From positions 1 to 64,000 of the forward strand of contig CACMSB010000004.1 of the NCBI GenBank assembly GCA_902616245.1: a stretch of DNA of 64,000 bases. The letters are read 5' to 3'. The position numbers were made by a program, and so were the translations under genes. Below the pieces are notes generated by a model. It made no database searches. It saw only the letters and a program-made list of their open reading frames with translations, and was not told the origin of the DNA. Below, in pieces: positions 9,793 through 19,669 of this stretch (position 1 is its first letter; every line of letters starts with the position of its first letter). Origin of the DNA: an uncultured Pelagibacteraceae bacterium (GTDB taxonomy: Bacteria > Pseudomonadota > Alphaproteobacteria > Pelagibacterales > Pelagibacteraceae).

Positions 9793-10346
9793 TGACACCT
9801 AGATTAAAATTGACCATAACTAAAGATATTGAGCCAGCATTAAAAGAAAAGTTTGGTTATAAAAATTTATATATGGGTCCAAGAATACAAAAAATAGTTT
9901 TAAATATGGGTTTAGGTCTTGATGGAAATGATCAAAAAATTTTGAAATCTTGCCAAGAAGATTTAGCAAATATTACTGGCCAAATGCCTGTAGTAACTAA
10001 ATTTAAGAAATCTATTGCAAATTTTAAAACTAGGAAAAACACAAACTCAGGTTTGAAGGTAACATTGAGAAAAAATAAAATGTATGAATTTATTGATAGA
10101 TTAACAAATATAGCATTACCAAGAATAAAAGATTTTAGGGGACTAAGTTCAAATGGTTTTGATAAATTTGGAAATTATACTTTTGGTGTTAAAGAGCACA
10201 TTATATTTCCAGAGGTAAATTTTGATAAAGTTGATAAAATTAGAGGTTTAGATATTACGATTGTTATCAAATCTCAAGCAATAGAACACAGTTTTGAATT
10301 ATTAAAACATTTAAATTTTCCATTTAGAGAAACAAGGAGTAATTAA
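9792..10346 (+). CDS. rplE: 50S ribosomal protein L5
   Basis: L5 binds 5S rRNA and makes a bridge to S13. The 184 residues contain [18 protein letters not shown], the [20 protein letters not shown] block and the C-terminal [20 protein letters not shown]. The start [20 protein letters not shown] fits the family. The stop shares its last base with the rpsN ATG. Confidence 0.97.
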   Translation: MTPRLKLTITKDIEPALKEKFGYKNLYMGPRIQKIVLNMGLGLDGNDQKILKSCQEDLANITGQMPVVTKFKKSIANFKTRKNTNSGLKVTLRKNKMYEFIDRLTNIALPRIKDFRGLSSNGFDKFGNYTFGVKEHIIFPEVNFDKVDKIRGLDITIVIKSQAIEHSFELLKHLNFPFRETRSN

Positions 10347-10651
10347 TGGCTAAAATAAGTGCAATAAACAAAAATAATAGAAGAATAAAATTATCGGAAA
10401 AATTTTATAAAAAAAGATTGAAATTAAAAAAAATCATAATGGATAAAAAATTATCTTTAGAAGAAAGATTTAAAGCACAACAAAAATTATCAAAATTACC
10501 ACGAAATTCTGCAAAAGTTAGAGTTATGAATAGGTGTCAAATTACAGGTAGGCCACACGGTGTTTATCGAAAATTAAAAATTTCAAGAATAGCCCTTCGA
10601 CAACTTGGTTTAGAAGGTAAAATTCCTGGAATGGTAAAATCGAGTTGGTAG
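10346..10651 (+). CDS. rpsN: 30S ribosomal protein S14 (zinc-free type)
   Basis: S14 is a 30S-head protein. At 101 residues this is the long form; the CxxC pairs of the zinc-binding form are missing, with only one cysteine in the [20 protein letters not shown] segment. It is therefore independent of zinc. The C-terminal [14 protein letters not shown] is family-typical. A 10-bp gap with a GAAAGGA ribosome-binding stretch precedes rpsH. Confidence 0.97.
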   Translation: MAKISAINKNNRRIKLSEKFYKKRLKLKKIIMDKKLSLEERFKAQQKLSKLPRNSAKVRVMNRCQITGRPHGVYRKLKISRIALRQLGLEGKIPGMVKSSW

Positions 10652-10661
10652 AAAGGAAAAT

Positions 10662-11054
10662 ATGAGTTTAAGTGATCCAATAGGTGATATGTTAGCAAGA
10701 ATTAAAAATGCTCAAGTGAGAAATCATAGTAAAGTTTCTTTACCTTCGTCAAAATTTAAATCTAAAATTGCAGATGTATTAAAAGCGGAAGGTTATATTA
10801 TAGACTATAAAATCAATGATGACAAAAAACCATCAATTGAGATTAATTTAAAATATAACTCAGGAAATCCAGTTATAAATACTATTGAAAGAATTTCCAA
10901 ACCAGGTCGGAGAATATTTTCTAGCGCGAGTAGTCTGCCAAAAATAAATAATGGTCTTGGTATTGCTATTGTATCTACGCCACAAGGTGTAATGACAGAT
11001 GTCGATGCTAGAAAGAAAAAGCTTGGTGGTGAAATTATTTGTAAGGTGTTTTAA
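10662..11054 (+). CDS. rpsH: 30S ribosomal protein S8
   Basis: S8 binds the central domain of 16S rRNA and is the classical repressor of spc operons. The 130 residues begin MSLSDPIGDMLARIKNAQVR, with the C-terminal INNGLGIAIVSTPQGVMTD and EIICKVF. The upstream sequence GAAAGGA is one of the better Shine-Dalgarno matches in the ribosomal cluster. The stop overlaps the rplF start by one base. Confidence 0.97.
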   Translation: MSLSDPIGDMLARIKNAQVRNHSKVSLPSSKFKSKIADVLKAEGYIIDYKINDDKKPSIEINLKYNSGNPVINTIERISKPGRRIFSSASSLPKINNGLGIAIVSTPQGVMTDVDARKKKLGGEIICKVF

Positions 11055-11593
11055 TGTCTAAAATAGGAAAAATAAACATACCAATTCCAGAAAAAGTAAA
11101 AGTTTTATTATCTGGTAACACAGTTAATGTAGAGGGTCCACTCGGCAAACAAGCAATCAAATTAGATTTAGATATGTTTGAACTTAATATTACAGAAGGT
11201 AAAGACGTATCGATAAAACCAAAAAAACTTGATGATACATCTAAAAGATTATGGGGCATGAATAGAAGTTTACTTAATAATGCTATTATTGGTGCAAGCA
11301 GCGGTTATGAGAAAATACTTGAACTTACAGGCGTTGGTTTCAGAGCCACTCTAAAAGGTAATGTTTTAAATATGCAACTAGGATTTAGTCATGATATTAA
11401 TTACGATATTCCAGAAGGTATTAAAATAGCTATCGAAAAACAAACAACATTAAAAATAAGTGGATCAAATAAGCAACAAGTTGGTATGGTCGCTTCACAA
11501 ATCAAAAGTATTAGACCACCTGAGCCTTATAAAGGAAAAGGTATAAAAGAAAAAGGTCAGTATATTTTAAGAAAAGAGGGTAAGAAAAAATAA
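11054..11593 (+). CDS. rplF: 50S ribosomal protein L6
   Basis: L6 has two similar domains and lies near the GTPase-associated centre. The 179 residues show [20 protein letters not shown] in the first domain and the C-terminal [20 protein letters not shown] signature, which is diagnostic of L6. It is joined to both neighbours by one-base TAATG overlaps. Confidence 0.97.
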   Translation: MSKIGKINIPIPEKVKVLLSGNTVNVEGPLGKQAIKLDLDMFELNITEGKDVSIKPKKLDDTSKRLWGMNRSLLNNAIIGASSGYEKILELTGVGFRATLKGNVLNMQLGFSHDINYDIPEGIKIAIEKQTTLKISGSNKQQVGMVASQIKSIRPPEPYKGKGIKEKGQYILRKEGKKK

Positions 11594-11943
11594 TGAGATT
11601 AACCACAATTGAGAGAAAAAGATTTAGAGTAAGAAAAAAACTTAAAAATGTTTCTAAAGATAGATATAGATTAAGTGTTTCAAGATCTACAAAAAATATA
11701 AGTGCACAAATAATAGATGATGTAAAAAATATTACTTTAGTCTCTGCTTCATCGATAGATAAAGAAATTAAAGGACAAAAAAAAAACAAATCAGAATTGT
11801 CCACTATTGTTGCTGAAATTCTGGCAAAAAAAGCAAATGAAAAAAATATCAAGAAAATTTACTTTGACAGAGGAATTTATAAATATCATGGAAGAGTTAA
11901 AATTTTTGCTGAAACATTAAGAAAAAACGGAATGGAATTTTAA
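11593..11943 (+). CDS. rplR: 50S ribosomal protein L18
   Basis: L18 delivers 5S rRNA to the large subunit with L5. The 116 residues include [20 protein letters not shown] and [20 protein letters not shown], the conserved 5S-binding parts. The gene contains a run of ten A residues (about 11778-11787) in the Lys-rich middle. rpsE starts three bases downstream. Confidence 0.96.
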   Translation: MRLTTIERKRFRVRKKLKNVSKDRYRLSVSRSTKNISAQIIDDVKNITLVSASSIDKEIKGQKKNKSELSTIVAEILAKKANEKNIKKIYFDRGIYKYHGRVKIFAETLRKNGMEF

Positions 11944-11946
11944 AAA

Positions 11947-12447
11947 ATGGAAAAAAATACAGAATTTGTAGAAAAACTGGTTCACATAAACAGGATAACG
12001 AAAGTTGTGAAAGGTGGAAGAAGGTTTGGTTTTTCAGCCTTAGTAGTAGTTGGTAATCAGAATGGGAAAATTGGAATTGCCCATGCAAAAGCAAAACAGG
12101 TTCCTGATGCAATCAAAAAAGCAAACGAGTTGGCTAGAAGAAAATTGATACAAATACCTTTAAGAGATGGACGTACGATTCATCATGATATTTACGGCAA
12201 AGATGGCGCTGGAAAAATTAAATTAAGATCTGCACCTAAAGGAACAGGTATAATTGCTGGTGGACCAGTTAGAGCGGTCTGTGAGGTACTTGGTATAAAA
12301 GATATAGTAGCTAAATCTTTGGGAACCGCAAATCCACATAATGTAATTAGAGCATGTATAAAAGCTTTATCAAAACAAAATTCACCAAAAAATATTTCTA
12401 ATTTAAGAAATAAGAAAATATCTGAAATAATAGAGAAAAGAGGATAA
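11947..12447 (+). CDS. rpsE: 30S ribosomal protein S5
   Basis: S5 takes part in mRNA unwinding at the entry channel and in fidelity. The 166 residues carry the S5 N-domain ([20 protein letters not shown]) and the conserved [20 protein letters not shown] segment. In most bacteria rpmD (L30) follows; here the TAA of rpsE overlaps the ATG of rplO, so there is no room for it. Confidence 0.97.
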   Translation: MEKNTEFVEKLVHINRITKVVKGGRRFGFSALVVVGNQNGKIGIAHAKAKQVPDAIKKANELARRKLIQIPLRDGRTIHHDIYGKDGAGKIKLRSAPKGTGIIAGGPVRAVCEVLGIKDIVAKSLGTANPHNVIRACIKALSKQNSPKNISNLRNKKISEIIEKRG

Positions 12448-12908
12448 TGACATCTTTAAATACATTAAATAATATTAAAACAAAAAAAATTCGAGTAGGA
12501 AGAGGAATAGGATCTGGTAAAGGTAAAACTTCTGGTAGAGGTGTAAAAGGTCAAAAATCAAGATCTGGAGTAGCTATAAAAAGTTTTGAAGGTGGTCAAA
12601 TGCCATTATATAGAAGACTGCCTAAAAGAGGTTTCAACCCCGTAAACAAAAATGATATCGCAGTAATAAACTTAGGTGATTTACAAAACCTTATTGATAA
12701 TAAAAAAATTAAAACAGATGAAAAAATAAATATTAATACATTTAAAAATTCAAAATTATTCAGAAAATCAATTAATAAATTTAAAGTTTTATCAAATGGT
12801 AATTTTAACTCAAAAATTGATATAGAAGCAGATTATTCTTCTAAAACTGCCAAAGAGAAAATTGAGAAAGCTGGTGGACAAATTACTGTTAAAAATCAAT
12901 CTAAATAA
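12447..12908 (+). CDS. rplO: 50S ribosomal protein L15
   Basis: L15 is a late assembly protein of the 50S subunit. The 153 residues contain the Gly/Arg/Lys-rich extension [20 protein letters not shown] and the [20 protein letters not shown] block. The C-terminal domain is diverged and rich in Asn and Lys but keeps the [12 protein letters not shown] pattern. It shares one base with secY downstream, as in most spc operons. Confidence 0.96.
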   Translation: MTSLNTLNNIKTKKIRVGRGIGSGKGKTSGRGVKGQKSRSGVAIKSFEGGQMPLYRRLPKRGFNPVNKNDIAVINLGDLQNLIDNKKIKTDEKININTFKNSKLFRKSINKFKVLSNGNFNSKIDIEADYSSKTAKEKIEKAGGQITVKNQSK

Positions 12909-14188
12909 TGAGTGCCTCAACACAATCTAACGATTTAAGAAATAGAATACTATTCACACTTTTTATTCTTGCTGTTTATCGATTAGGTACTTTTGTTCCT
13001 CTGCCAGGGATCGACCCAGAACAACTTCAAATAATGATGGAAGGGAATCAAAAAGGTTTGTTAGGAATGTTTAACGTTTTTGCAGGCGGCGCTGTAAGCA
13101 GAATGGCAATATTTGCTCTTGGTATAATGCCATATATATCTTCTTCAATTATTGTTCAGTTACTCACTGGTGTTTCAGAATATTTTAAAAATCTAAAAGC
13201 ACAAGGTGAAATAGGAAGACAAAAAATTACTCAAATAACTAGATATGGAACTGTTTTATTGGCAACTATTCAAGGATATGGATTGGCTGTTGGATTAGAA
13301 TCTTCAGCAGATTTAGTTATTAATCCTGGAATATTTTTTAAAATTTCAACAGTTACAACTATTGTTGCTGGAACTATATTTTTGATGTGGCTAGGTGAAC
13401 AAATTACACAAAGAGGAATTGGCAATGGTATTTCATTAATTATTTTTTCAGGTATTGTTGCTGAAATCCCAAGAGCTTTAGTAACAACTTTCGAATTGGG
13501 AAGAACTGGTGCAATTTCAACTGTAATGATAATTTTTATATTTTTATTACTCGTTGCAACTATAATGTTTATTGTTTTTATGGAGAGAGCATTAAGAAAA
13601 ATTCTTATAAATTATCCGAAGAGACAAATGGGAAACAAAATGTATGGAGGAGATTCTTCACATCTGCCCTTAAAAATTAATTCAGCAGGTGTAATACCTG
13701 CGATTTTTGCTTCAGCTTTATTATTATTGCCAGTTACTTTTTCAAATTTTAATGTTTCACAAAATGAAACATTTTTAAACATTTCATCTTATTTTTCTCA
13801 AGGACAACCTTTGTACATGCTATTATATGCATCAGGTATAATATTTTTTACTTTTTTTTATACTTCAATAACTTTTAATCCAACTGAAACAGCTGAGAAT
13901 TTACGAAAATATGGTGGATTTATTCCAGGAATAAGACCAGGAGAAAGTACTGCACTTTACATTGATACAATATTGACAAGATTAACAACAATAGGTGCAT
14001 TATATCTCGCACTAGTTTGTTTGATGCCAGAATTTTTAATTGCTAATTACCCTATTCCGTTTTATTTAGGTGGCGCTTCTGTTCTAATAGTTGTTGTTGT
14101 TGCAATTGACACTGTTACACAAATTCAAACAAGGATGATGAGCTCTCAATATGAGCAACTAATCAAAAAAACGAAGTTTGGTAGATAA
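12908..14188 (+). CDS. secY: Preprotein translocase subunit SecY
   Basis: SecY is the channel of the inner-membrane protein export machine (SecYEG). The 426 residues contain ten hydrophobic segments. Landmarks are the plug region near GLLGMFNVFAGGAVSRMAIF, GIGNGISLIIFSGI, KINSAGVIPAIFAS, and the cytosolic GIRPGESTALYIDTILTRLT loop that contacts SecA or the ribosome. Clients encoded in this window probably include the exported proteins at 17167 and 41686 and the lipoprotein at 61782. adk follows after two bases, as in many alphaproteobacteria. Confidence 0.98.
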   Translation: MSASTQSNDLRNRILFTLFILAVYRLGTFVPLPGIDPEQLQIMMEGNQKGLLGMFNVFAGGAVSRMAIFALGIMPYISSSIIVQLLTGVSEYFKNLKAQGEIGRQKITQITRYGTVLLATIQGYGLAVGLESSADLVINPGIFFKISTVTTIVAGTIFLMWLGEQITQRGIGNGISLIIFSGIVAEIPRALVTTFELGRTGAISTVMIIFIFLLLVATIMFIVFMERALRKILINYPKRQMGNKMYGGDSSHLPLKINSAGVIPAIFASALLLLPVTFSNFNVSQNETFLNISSYFSQGQPLYMLLYASGIIFFTFFYTSITFNPTETAENLRKYGGFIPGIRPGESTALYIDTILTRLTTIGALYLALVCLMPEFLIANYPIPFYLGGASVLIVVVVAIDTVTQIQTRMMSSQYEQLIKKTKFGR

Positions 14189-14190
14189 AA

Positions 14191-14754
14191 GTGAATATAA
14201 TACTGTTTGGTCCTCCAGGAGCAGGGAAAGGAACCCAAGCCAAATTTCTTGTAAAAAAATTAAATGGTCATCAAATTTCTACTGGAGATATTTTAAGAGA
14301 TGAAATTAAAAAAGACACTGATATAGGAAAAAAAATAATAAATAATATGAATGAAGGTAAATTTGTCAGCGATGATATTGTTAATAGCCTTTTAAAAATT
14401 CATGTTTTTGATCCTAACAAAAAAGAAAAATTAATATTTGATGGCTATCCCAGATCTATCAGCCAAGCTAAAAATTTAGATATATTATTAAATAGTTCAA
14501 ATCAGAAAATAGACTATATTTTTTTTTTAAATGTAAACAAAGAAACTATTGTGGAAAGAATAAAAAAAAGAAAAATTTTAGAAAAAAGAACTGATGATGA
14601 TATAGATACTATTTTAAAGCGATATGATGCTTATATTGAAACTACTAGACCAGTATTAGATTACTATTCAAAAAATTCAAATTTTCATGAGATTGATGGA
14701 ACAATGGAAATTGATCAAATTACCAATAAAATAGAGGCATTTTTGAATGTTTAA
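14191..14754 (+). CDS. adk: Adenylate kinase (short form)
   Basis: Adenylate kinase interconverts ATP + AMP and 2 ADP. The GTG at 14191 starts MNIILFGPPGAGKGTQAKFL, containing the P-loop GPPGAGKGT. The AMP-binding STGDILRDEI and the DGYPRSISQAKNLD segment follow. At 187 residues this is the short type: the zinc-finger-like LID insertion is replaced by a short stretch between KRKILEKR and TDDDIDTILKRYDAY. A run of ten T residues lies near 14519-14528. It ends the spc transcript, and a new promoter follows. Confidence 0.96.
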   Translation: MNIILFGPPGAGKGTQAKFLVKKLNGHQISTGDILRDEIKKDTDIGKKIINNMNEGKFVSDDIVNSLLKIHVFDPNKKEKLIFDGYPRSISQAKNLDILLNSSNQKIDYIFFLNVNKETIVERIKKRKILEKRTDDDIDTILKRYDAYIETTRPVLDYYSKNSNFHEIDGTMEIDQITNKIEAFLNV

Positions 14755-14758
14755 GGCG

Positions 14759-14786
14759 TTGACTTTGATTAATCTTCTTATATAAA
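14759..14786 (+). promoter_or_regulatory. Probable promoter of rpsM-rpsK-rpoA-rplQ
   Basis: TTGACT at 14759-14764 and TATAAA at 14781-14786 are separated by 16 bp, a near-consensus sigma-70 pair. They sit in the 55-bp gap between adk and rpsM, the only gap of note within the ribosomal block. This suggests that the alpha operon has its own start of transcription. Confidence 0.55.
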
Positions 14787-14809
14787 AGTCACAATTTATC
14801 ACAAATATT

Positions 14810-15193
14810 ATGGCTCGTATTGCAGGTGTAAACATACCACAAAATAAATTAGTTCATGTTGGACTTACCTATATTTATGGAATTGGAAATAAATTTTCTC
14901 AACAAATTTGTACTGAATTAGAAATACCAAAATCAAAAAGAGTTAATGAATTAACTGATGATCAAATTTTAAAAATTAGAGAATATATTGATCAAAAATT
15001 TACTGTTGAAGGTGATTTGAGAAGAGAAACATCATTAAGTATAAAAAGATTAATTGATCTTGCAACTTATAGAGGATCTAGGCATAGAAAAAAACTACCT
15101 GTTAGAGGTCAAAGAACGAGATGTAATTCAAGGACTAGAAAAGGAAAAGCAATTGCGATTGCAGGCAAGAAATTAACTCCACTTAAAAAATAA
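14810..15193 (+). CDS. rpsM: 30S ribosomal protein S13
   Basis: S13 forms head bridges to the 50S subunit and contacts P-site tRNA with its tail. The 127 residues begin [20 protein letters not shown] and include the [13 protein letters not shown] helix-hairpin-helix and the basic end [20 protein letters not shown]. rpmJ (L36), found between secY and rpsM in many bacteria, is absent, as is usual for alphaproteobacteria. It is coupled to rpsK by TAATG. Confidence 0.97.
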   Translation: MARIAGVNIPQNKLVHVGLTYIYGIGNKFSQQICTELEIPKSKRVNELTDDQILKIREYIDQKFTVEGDLRRETSLSIKRLIDLATYRGSRHRKKLPVRGQRTRCNSRTRKGKAIAIAGKKLTPLKK

Positions 15194-15630
15194 TGAAAAA
15201 AGAAGCAGTTGAAAATAAAGAACAGAAGGTAGCATCTAAACCAAAAAAAAGTTCTTATTCAAAGAAAAAAAAGGGAAAAAAAAATATTTTAAATGGTATA
15301 GCTTATGTTCAGTCCACATTTAATAATACTATTGTATCTATAGCTGATACAAATGGAAATGTAGTCTCATGGGCATCTGCTGGACAAAAAGGTTTTAAAG
15401 GCTCACGTAAATCCACACCGTACGCAGCGCAAGTTGCTGCTGATGCAGCTGCAGTAAAAGCTTTAGAAGTCGGTTTGAAAATCTTGTCTGTTGAAGTTAA
15501 AGGTCCTGGATCTGGAAGAGAAACAGCTTTGAGAGCTTTACAGGCTAGAGGATTTAAAATTATATCAATTAAAGATACAACACCAATGCCACACAATGGT
15601 ACAAGACCACCTAAAAAAAGGAGAGTTTAA
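15193..15630 (+). CDS. rpsK: 30S ribosomal protein S11
   Basis: S11 is a platform protein next to the Shine-Dalgarno helix. The 145 residues comprise a Lys-rich N-terminal extension of about 30 residues ([12 protein letters not shown]) and the standard core [20 protein letters not shown], with [19 protein letters not shown] and the ending [12 protein letters not shown]. Such N-terminal extensions are seen in other alphaproteobacterial S11 proteins. Confidence 0.97.
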   Translation: MKKEAVENKEQKVASKPKKSSYSKKKKGKKNILNGIAYVQSTFNNTIVSIADTNGNVVSWASAGQKGFKGSRKSTPYAAQVAADAAAVKALEVGLKILSVEVKGPGSGRETALRALQARGFKIISIKDTTPMPHNGTRPPKKRRV

Positions 15631-16658
15631 TGGAGCAAACAGAAGTAAATTCAAAAAATTGGAAATCATTAATTAAACCGGCAAAACTAGATGTTCAATT
15701 AAGTGATGATAAAGCATTTGCAAAAATCACTGCTGAACCATTGGAAAAAGGATATGGTTTAACCCTTGGAAATTCGCTAAGAAGAATTCTTCTATCCTCA
15801 ATAAGAGGAACTGCTGTAACATCTATTCAAATTGACGGTGTATTACATGAATTTACATCAATCAAAGGTGTTAGAGAAGACGTTACTGATATAGTGTTAA
15901 ATGTAAAATCATTAGCTTTAAAAAGTTCAACTGATGAACCAAAAAAATTAATATTGGATGCTAAAGGTCCAGGCGAAATTAAAGCATCTGATATAACACC
16001 TGTTAATGATGTTGAAATATTAAATCCTGATCTAGTGATTTGTAATTTAGATGAAAATACTAAATTTCACATGGAAATGTCAGTGGGAACTGGAAAAGGA
16101 TATGTTTCAGCTGATATGAATAAACCAGAGGAACCACCTTTAGGTTTAATTCCAATAGATTCATTGTTTAGTCCAGTAAAAAAAGTGTCTTACTCAATCA
16201 GTACTGCTAGAGAAGGAAAGGCTTTAGACTATGATAAGTTAACAATGGAAGTTGAGACAAATGGGTCAATATCTGCAGAAGATGCTGTTGCATATTCGGC
16301 TAGAATTTTTCAGGATCAATTAGGTATGTTTGTTAATTTTGATGAACCACAAGAAGTTATTGTTAAAGAACAACCATCTGAGCCAGAATTTAATAAAAAT
16401 TTATTGAGAAAAGTTGATGAATTAGAGCTTTCTGTAAGATCAATGAACTGCCTAAAAAATGATAATATTATTTATATTGGTGATTTAGTTCAAAAGTCAG
16501 AAGGTGAAATGTTAAGAACACCTAATTTTGGTAGAAAATCACTAAATGAGATCAAAGAAGTATTAACAGGAATGTCATTGTATCTTGGAATGGAAATTCC
16601 AAACTGGCCGCCAGATAATATTGCTGAACTATCAAAAAAACTTGAGGAAGCAATCTAA
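15630..16658 (+). CDS. rpoA: DNA-directed RNA polymerase subunit alpha
   Basis: The alpha subunit dimerises to nucleate RNA polymerase and contacts promoters and regulators through its C-terminal domain. The 342 residues show the N-terminal domain ([40 protein letters not shown]), a linker near residue 245-255 and a C-terminal domain with [20 protein letters not shown]. The presence of a complete C-terminal domain means that UP-element and activator contacts are possible. One-base overlaps join it to rpsK and rplQ. Confidence 0.98.
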   Translation: MEQTEVNSKNWKSLIKPAKLDVQLSDDKAFAKITAEPLEKGYGLTLGNSLRRILLSSIRGTAVTSIQIDGVLHEFTSIKGVREDVTDIVLNVKSLALKSSTDEPKKLILDAKGPGEIKASDITPVNDVEILNPDLVICNLDENTKFHMEMSVGTGKGYVSADMNKPEEPPLGLIPIDSLFSPVKKVSYSISTAREGKALDYDKLTMEVETNGSISAEDAVAYSARIFQDQLGMFVNFDEPQEVIVKEQPSEPEFNKNLLRKVDELELSVRSMNCLKNDNIIYIGDLVQKSEGEMLRTPNFGRKSLNEIKEVLTGMSLYLGMEIPNWPPDNIAELSKKLEEAI

Positions 16659-17101
16659 TGAGACATAAAATGGGTTACAAAAAGCTCAATAGAACTTCAG
16701 AACACAGAAAAGCTCTGATTAAAAATATGCTCAACTCTTTAATAAAATATGAGCAAATCACCACAACATTGCCTAAAGCAAAAGTTTTAAAACCACAAGC
16801 TGATAAAATTATAACACTTGGCAAGAAAGACACCTTATCTAATACAAAAACATTAATCTCGAAGTTGCAAGACATTAAATCTACAAATAAAGTTAAAAAA
16901 ACTCTTTCTAAAAGATACGAAAATAGAAAAGGTGGATATACGAGAATTATAAAGGCTGGATTTAGATATGGTGATAATGCGCCAATGGCAGTAATTGAAT
17001 TTGTAGACAGAGATGTTGAAGCAAAAAGAGTTGATAAAAAGAAAAAGAACCTGACTAAAGATACACCAAAAGTAGAAGATAAAAAGCAAGCTACAGCTTA
17101 A
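16658..17101 (+). CDS. rplQ: 50S ribosomal protein L17
   Basis: L17 lies near the tunnel exit. The 147-residue protein begins [20 protein letters not shown], followed by [20 protein letters not shown] and [20 protein letters not shown], the diagnostic L17 blocks. About 25 C-terminal residues (from [10 protein letters not shown]) form a charged tail. It is the last gene of the alpha operon; the next 65 bp contain no convincing terminator. Confidence 0.97.
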   Translation: MRHKMGYKKLNRTSEHRKALIKNMLNSLIKYEQITTTLPKAKVLKPQADKIITLGKKDTLSNTKTLISKLQDIKSTNKVKKTLSKRYENRKGGYTRIIKAGFRYGDNAPMAVIEFVDRDVEAKRVDKKKKNLTKDTPKVEDKKQATA

Positions 17102-17166
17102 TCTTTAATTCATATTTTATTTAATTGATGTTGTAAAACAATTATCTAATATTTTATATTAATGAA

Positions 17167-18084
17167 ATGAAAAATATAATTTTTCAAATAATTATAATAT
17201 TTTTTCTTACAACTAGTATTTTAAAAGCAAACCCACCAAAAATTGATGGGTTTCAATTTTACACTTTAGGTGACGATGACATGCCATGGTTTAATTTAAA
17301 TAACGAAAAAGATTTAATAGACCTATCAAATATTGATTGCCAATGGAGTCATGGAAAAAAGACCAAATGTAGAATGCACTTATCGCCTTTATATAACTTT
17401 CCTAAAAATGGCGTATTAATTCAAAATGAAAATGTTAGATCTGGCAAATATGCCTGGAAATTTAAAAATGGAGATGGAGATTGTGGTCAACAAAGAAAAT
17501 CAGATGAGTGCAATACTTTTAGAGAAAGATCTGAAGTAAGCATGTTAGGATTGAAGTCAAAAAATACATGGTTTAAATTTAGTATTTATATACCTGAAAA
17601 TAGTGAATTTACCATTCCTATAAGTAATACTATATGGCAAATTCATTCTAAGGCAGGTCCAGTAAATTTTATGTTTAGAGTTGCTCCGAATGGAGATTTG
17701 CAATGGACAGATTTTGTAAATCATAGTTTTGGAGGTTTTGATACTTACAAAATTTTAGAAGCAAATAATGTAAAAGGTAAATGGAATGATTTTGTTATTA
17801 ATATGGAATTTGTTGATTGGCCAAATAAGAGTTTTATTAAGATTTGGGTTAATAACGAACTTGTAGTTAATTATACTGGATTGACTAATAATAATATAAG
17901 CAAACAGTCGTATATGAAGTTTGGAATATACAAAAGTAATATTAATAGGTTTAATATAATGCATAAAGGCAATCCACCAAAAAGAGCTGATACAGTTGTG
18001 TATTACGATTCTATAGCTATAGGTAAAAAGTGCGAAGACCTTAAGTTAGGTAAGGAAAACAATAGTTGCAATAAATTAAAATAA
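17167..18084 (+). CDS. Exported polysaccharide-lyase-like protein
   Basis: This 305-residue protein has a clear signal peptide: a basic N-terminus, the hydrophobic stretch IIIIFFLTTSI, and probable cleavage after ILKA (residue 21). The mature part resembles the heparin-lyase-I/glucuronan-lyase beta-jelly-roll family (Pfam Polysacc_lyase type): RERSEV at 119-124, SNTIWQIHSK around 153-162, KGKWNDFVINMEF near 203-215, YMKFGIYKS near 249-257 and a closing VVYYDSIAIG. Six cysteines (58, 68, 107, 115, 289, 301) could form disulfides. It would act in the periplasm or outside. The family call rests on motif pattern, and the substrate is unknown. It follows the ribosomal alpha operon and abuts the pseudouridine synthase gene, whose function is unrelated. 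A weak promoter-like pair (TTGATG 17125, TAATAT 17147) lies upstream. Confidence 0.6.
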   Translation: MKNIIFQIIIIFFLTTSILKANPPKIDGFQFYTLGDDDMPWFNLNNEKDLIDLSNIDCQWSHGKKTKCRMHLSPLYNFPKNGVLIQNENVRSGKYAWKFKNGDGDCGQQRKSDECNTFRERSEVSMLGLKSKNTWFKFSIYIPENSEFTIPISNTIWQIHSKAGPVNFMFRVAPNGDLQWTDFVNHSFGGFDTYKILEANNVKGKWNDFVINMEFVDWPNKSFIKIWVNNELVVNYTGLTNNNISKQSYMKFGIYKSNINRFNIMHKGNPPKRADTVVYYDSIAIGKKCEDLKLGKENNSCNKLK

Positions 18085-18086
18085 AA

Positions 18087-18995
18087 ATGAAAAAATCAAT
18101 TAATGTAGATAAATCTTTTAATGACATGCGTATCGACAGATTCATTCGAAATCATTTAGGAAAAATTCCACAAGGACTAATTGAAAAAAATCTAAGAAAT
18201 GGAAAATTAAAATTAAATAAAAAAAAAGTAAAAAGCTCTCAAAAAGTTAAAACTGGTGACAAACTTAATATTTATAATTTAAATTTTGAAAAAAAAATTG
18301 AGCAACACAAAAAAAAATATAATCCTAGTAATGAAATTATAAAAGAAAATGAAGATTTAATTATTGAAAATAATGACAATTTTGTTGTTCTAAATAAACA
18401 ATCAGGAATTTCAGTGCAGGGTGGTACAAAATCTAAAAAGAATATAATTGATATATTTGCGAAAAGTAACTTATTTAGAGATGAAAAGCCTTACTCTGTA
18501 CACAGATTAGATAAAGATACTTCTGGCGTTTTTATAATTGCAAAGAATAGGGAAACAGCCCAACTTCTAACTTCACTTTTTAGATTAAGAAAGGTTTACA
18601 AAACTTATTTAGCAATATGTAATGGTGAATTAATTTTATTTGATAAAGGTGTGATAAAAGATGATTTGATAAGATTTGAAAACAAAAAAAAAATTGTTGA
18701 AAAAGCTGAAACAAAATATGAAATTTTAGATAAAAATAATAATGCAACCTTCATTCAGCTAAATCCAATTACTGGAAGAAAACACCAACTAAGAAAACAA
18801 TTATTTAATTTAGGAAACTCTATTATTGGTGATAAAAAATATAATTCAACAAATAACTCAAAAATAAATAATAAAAATCTAATGTTACATTCTTATGAAA
18901 TAAAATTTAAAATAAATGAGAAAAAATACACTTTTAGAGCCACTCCTCCAGATTATTTTAGAAATATGTTGAAAACTAAAAGACTTAATTTTTAA
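18087..18995 (+). CDS. rluC: RluC/RluD-family 23S rRNA pseudouridine synthase
   Basis: This enzyme converts specific uridines of large-subunit rRNA to pseudouridine. An S4 RNA-binding domain occupies residues 1 to about 75 ([20 protein letters not shown], then [20 protein letters not shown]). The catalytic domain has the signature [16 protein letters not shown] with the nucleophilic aspartate at residue 142, and RKHQLRKQL near the C-terminus. The 302-residue length is normal. RluC is preferred over RluD by general similarity, but the two cannot be separated with certainty here. The gene converges on lipB with an 11-bp overlap. Confidence 0.85.
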   Translation: MKKSINVDKSFNDMRIDRFIRNHLGKIPQGLIEKNLRNGKLKLNKKKVKSSQKVKTGDKLNIYNLNFEKKIEQHKKKYNPSNEIIKENEDLIIENNDNFVVLNKQSGISVQGGTKSKKNIIDIFAKSNLFRDEKPYSVHRLDKDTSGVFIIAKNRETAQLLTSLFRLRKVYKTYLAICNGELILFDKGVIKDDLIRFENKKKIVEKAETKYEILDKNNNATFIQLNPITGRKHQLRKQLFNLGNSIIGDKKYNSTNNSKINNKNLMLHSYEIKFKINEKKYTFRATPPDYFRNMLKTKRLNF

Positions 18996-19608
18996 TATTT
19001 GATAAAAAATTTTTTATCAAATCATTCTCAATATTTTTATAATTTTGTTTTTTAATCTTATTTAAATTTGAAACCCCTCTATCTCTGATTCCACAAGGAA
19101 CTATCTTTTTATATACATTAAGATCATTAGAAATATTTAATGCAAAACCGTGATAAGCAATCCACTTCTTTACTTTTATGCCTATTGCTGCAATTTTATC
19201 TATTTTACCAGATTTGTGCTTAAACCAAATTCCAATATTTTTTTTATCAGCAAAACACTTTATATCGTAATTTTTTAGAGTATTTATAATTGTCTTTTCA
19301 ATTGCAGTTATAATTTTTCTTATGTCCTTGCCTCTTTTGTTTAAGTCAATCACAAAATAAAAAACCAATTGACCAGGACCATGATAAGTTATTTTTCCAC
19401 CTCTATTTGTTTTAATAAAGTTTATAGATTTATCTAAAATCTCATTATCACTAAAACTTGTTCCACCAGTATAAATCTCTTCATGTTCAAGTATCCAAAT
19501 AAGTTCGTTATTTTTATTTACTTTGATTTGCTCTAATCTATCTTCAAGTATACCTATCGCAGATTTATATTTTATTGGTTTTACTGACTTTTTGATTTCT
19601 ATTGTCAT
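18985..19608 (-). CDS. lipB: Octanoyltransferase (lipoyl synthesis)
   Basis: LipB moves the octanoyl group from acyl carrier protein to the lipoyl domains of 2-oxo acid dehydrogenases and the glycine cleavage H protein. The 207-residue protein contains [20 protein letters not shown], the lysine region [20 protein letters not shown] and the catalytic cysteine at residue 172 ([12 protein letters not shown]). All match the family. LipA is not in the window. The gene is transcribed divergently from mgtE and overlaps the end of rluC by 11 bp. Confidence 0.95.
   Translation of the reverse strand: MTIEIKKSVKPIKYKSAIGILEDRLEQIKVNKNNELIWILEHEEIYTGGTSFSDNEILDKSINFIKTNRGGKITYHGPGQLVFYFVIDLNKRGKDIRKIITAIEKTIINTLKNYDIKCFADKKNIGIWFKHKSGKIDKIAAIGIKVKKWIAYHGFALNISNDLNVYKKIVPCGIRDRGVSNLNKIKKQNYKNIENDLIKNFLSNIKN
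18997..19022. terminator. Perfect 26-bp palindrome at the rluC/lipB junction; possible bidirectional terminator
   Basis: The 13-base arm ATTTGATAAAAAA is followed directly by its exact reverse complement. It starts two bases after the rluC stop and lies inside the last codons of lipB, where it encodes residues near LIKNFLSN. The A6/T6 centre would give each strand a stem-loop with a U-rich 3' arm. A role in ending both convergent transcripts is an inference; the stem is AT-only apart from one G-C pair. Confidence 0.4.
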
Positions 19609-19669
19609 TATAAATTTGTATTATTTTTATTTTGTATTAATAGTGCCAACTAAATAAAAGGTAAATTTT

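Noticed and set aside
14519..14528. Run of ten T residues in adk as a programmed frameshift site
   Set aside because: The main frame continues to a family-like C-terminus, so no shift is needed.
14191..14754. Adenylate kinase truncation by frameshift
   Set aside because: The missing LID insertion is clean and in frame, and short adenylate kinases are a known natural class.
17102..17166. Intrinsic terminator after rplQ
   Set aside because: Only a 4-bp TTGT/ACAA stem with no following T-run is present, which is too weak to call.
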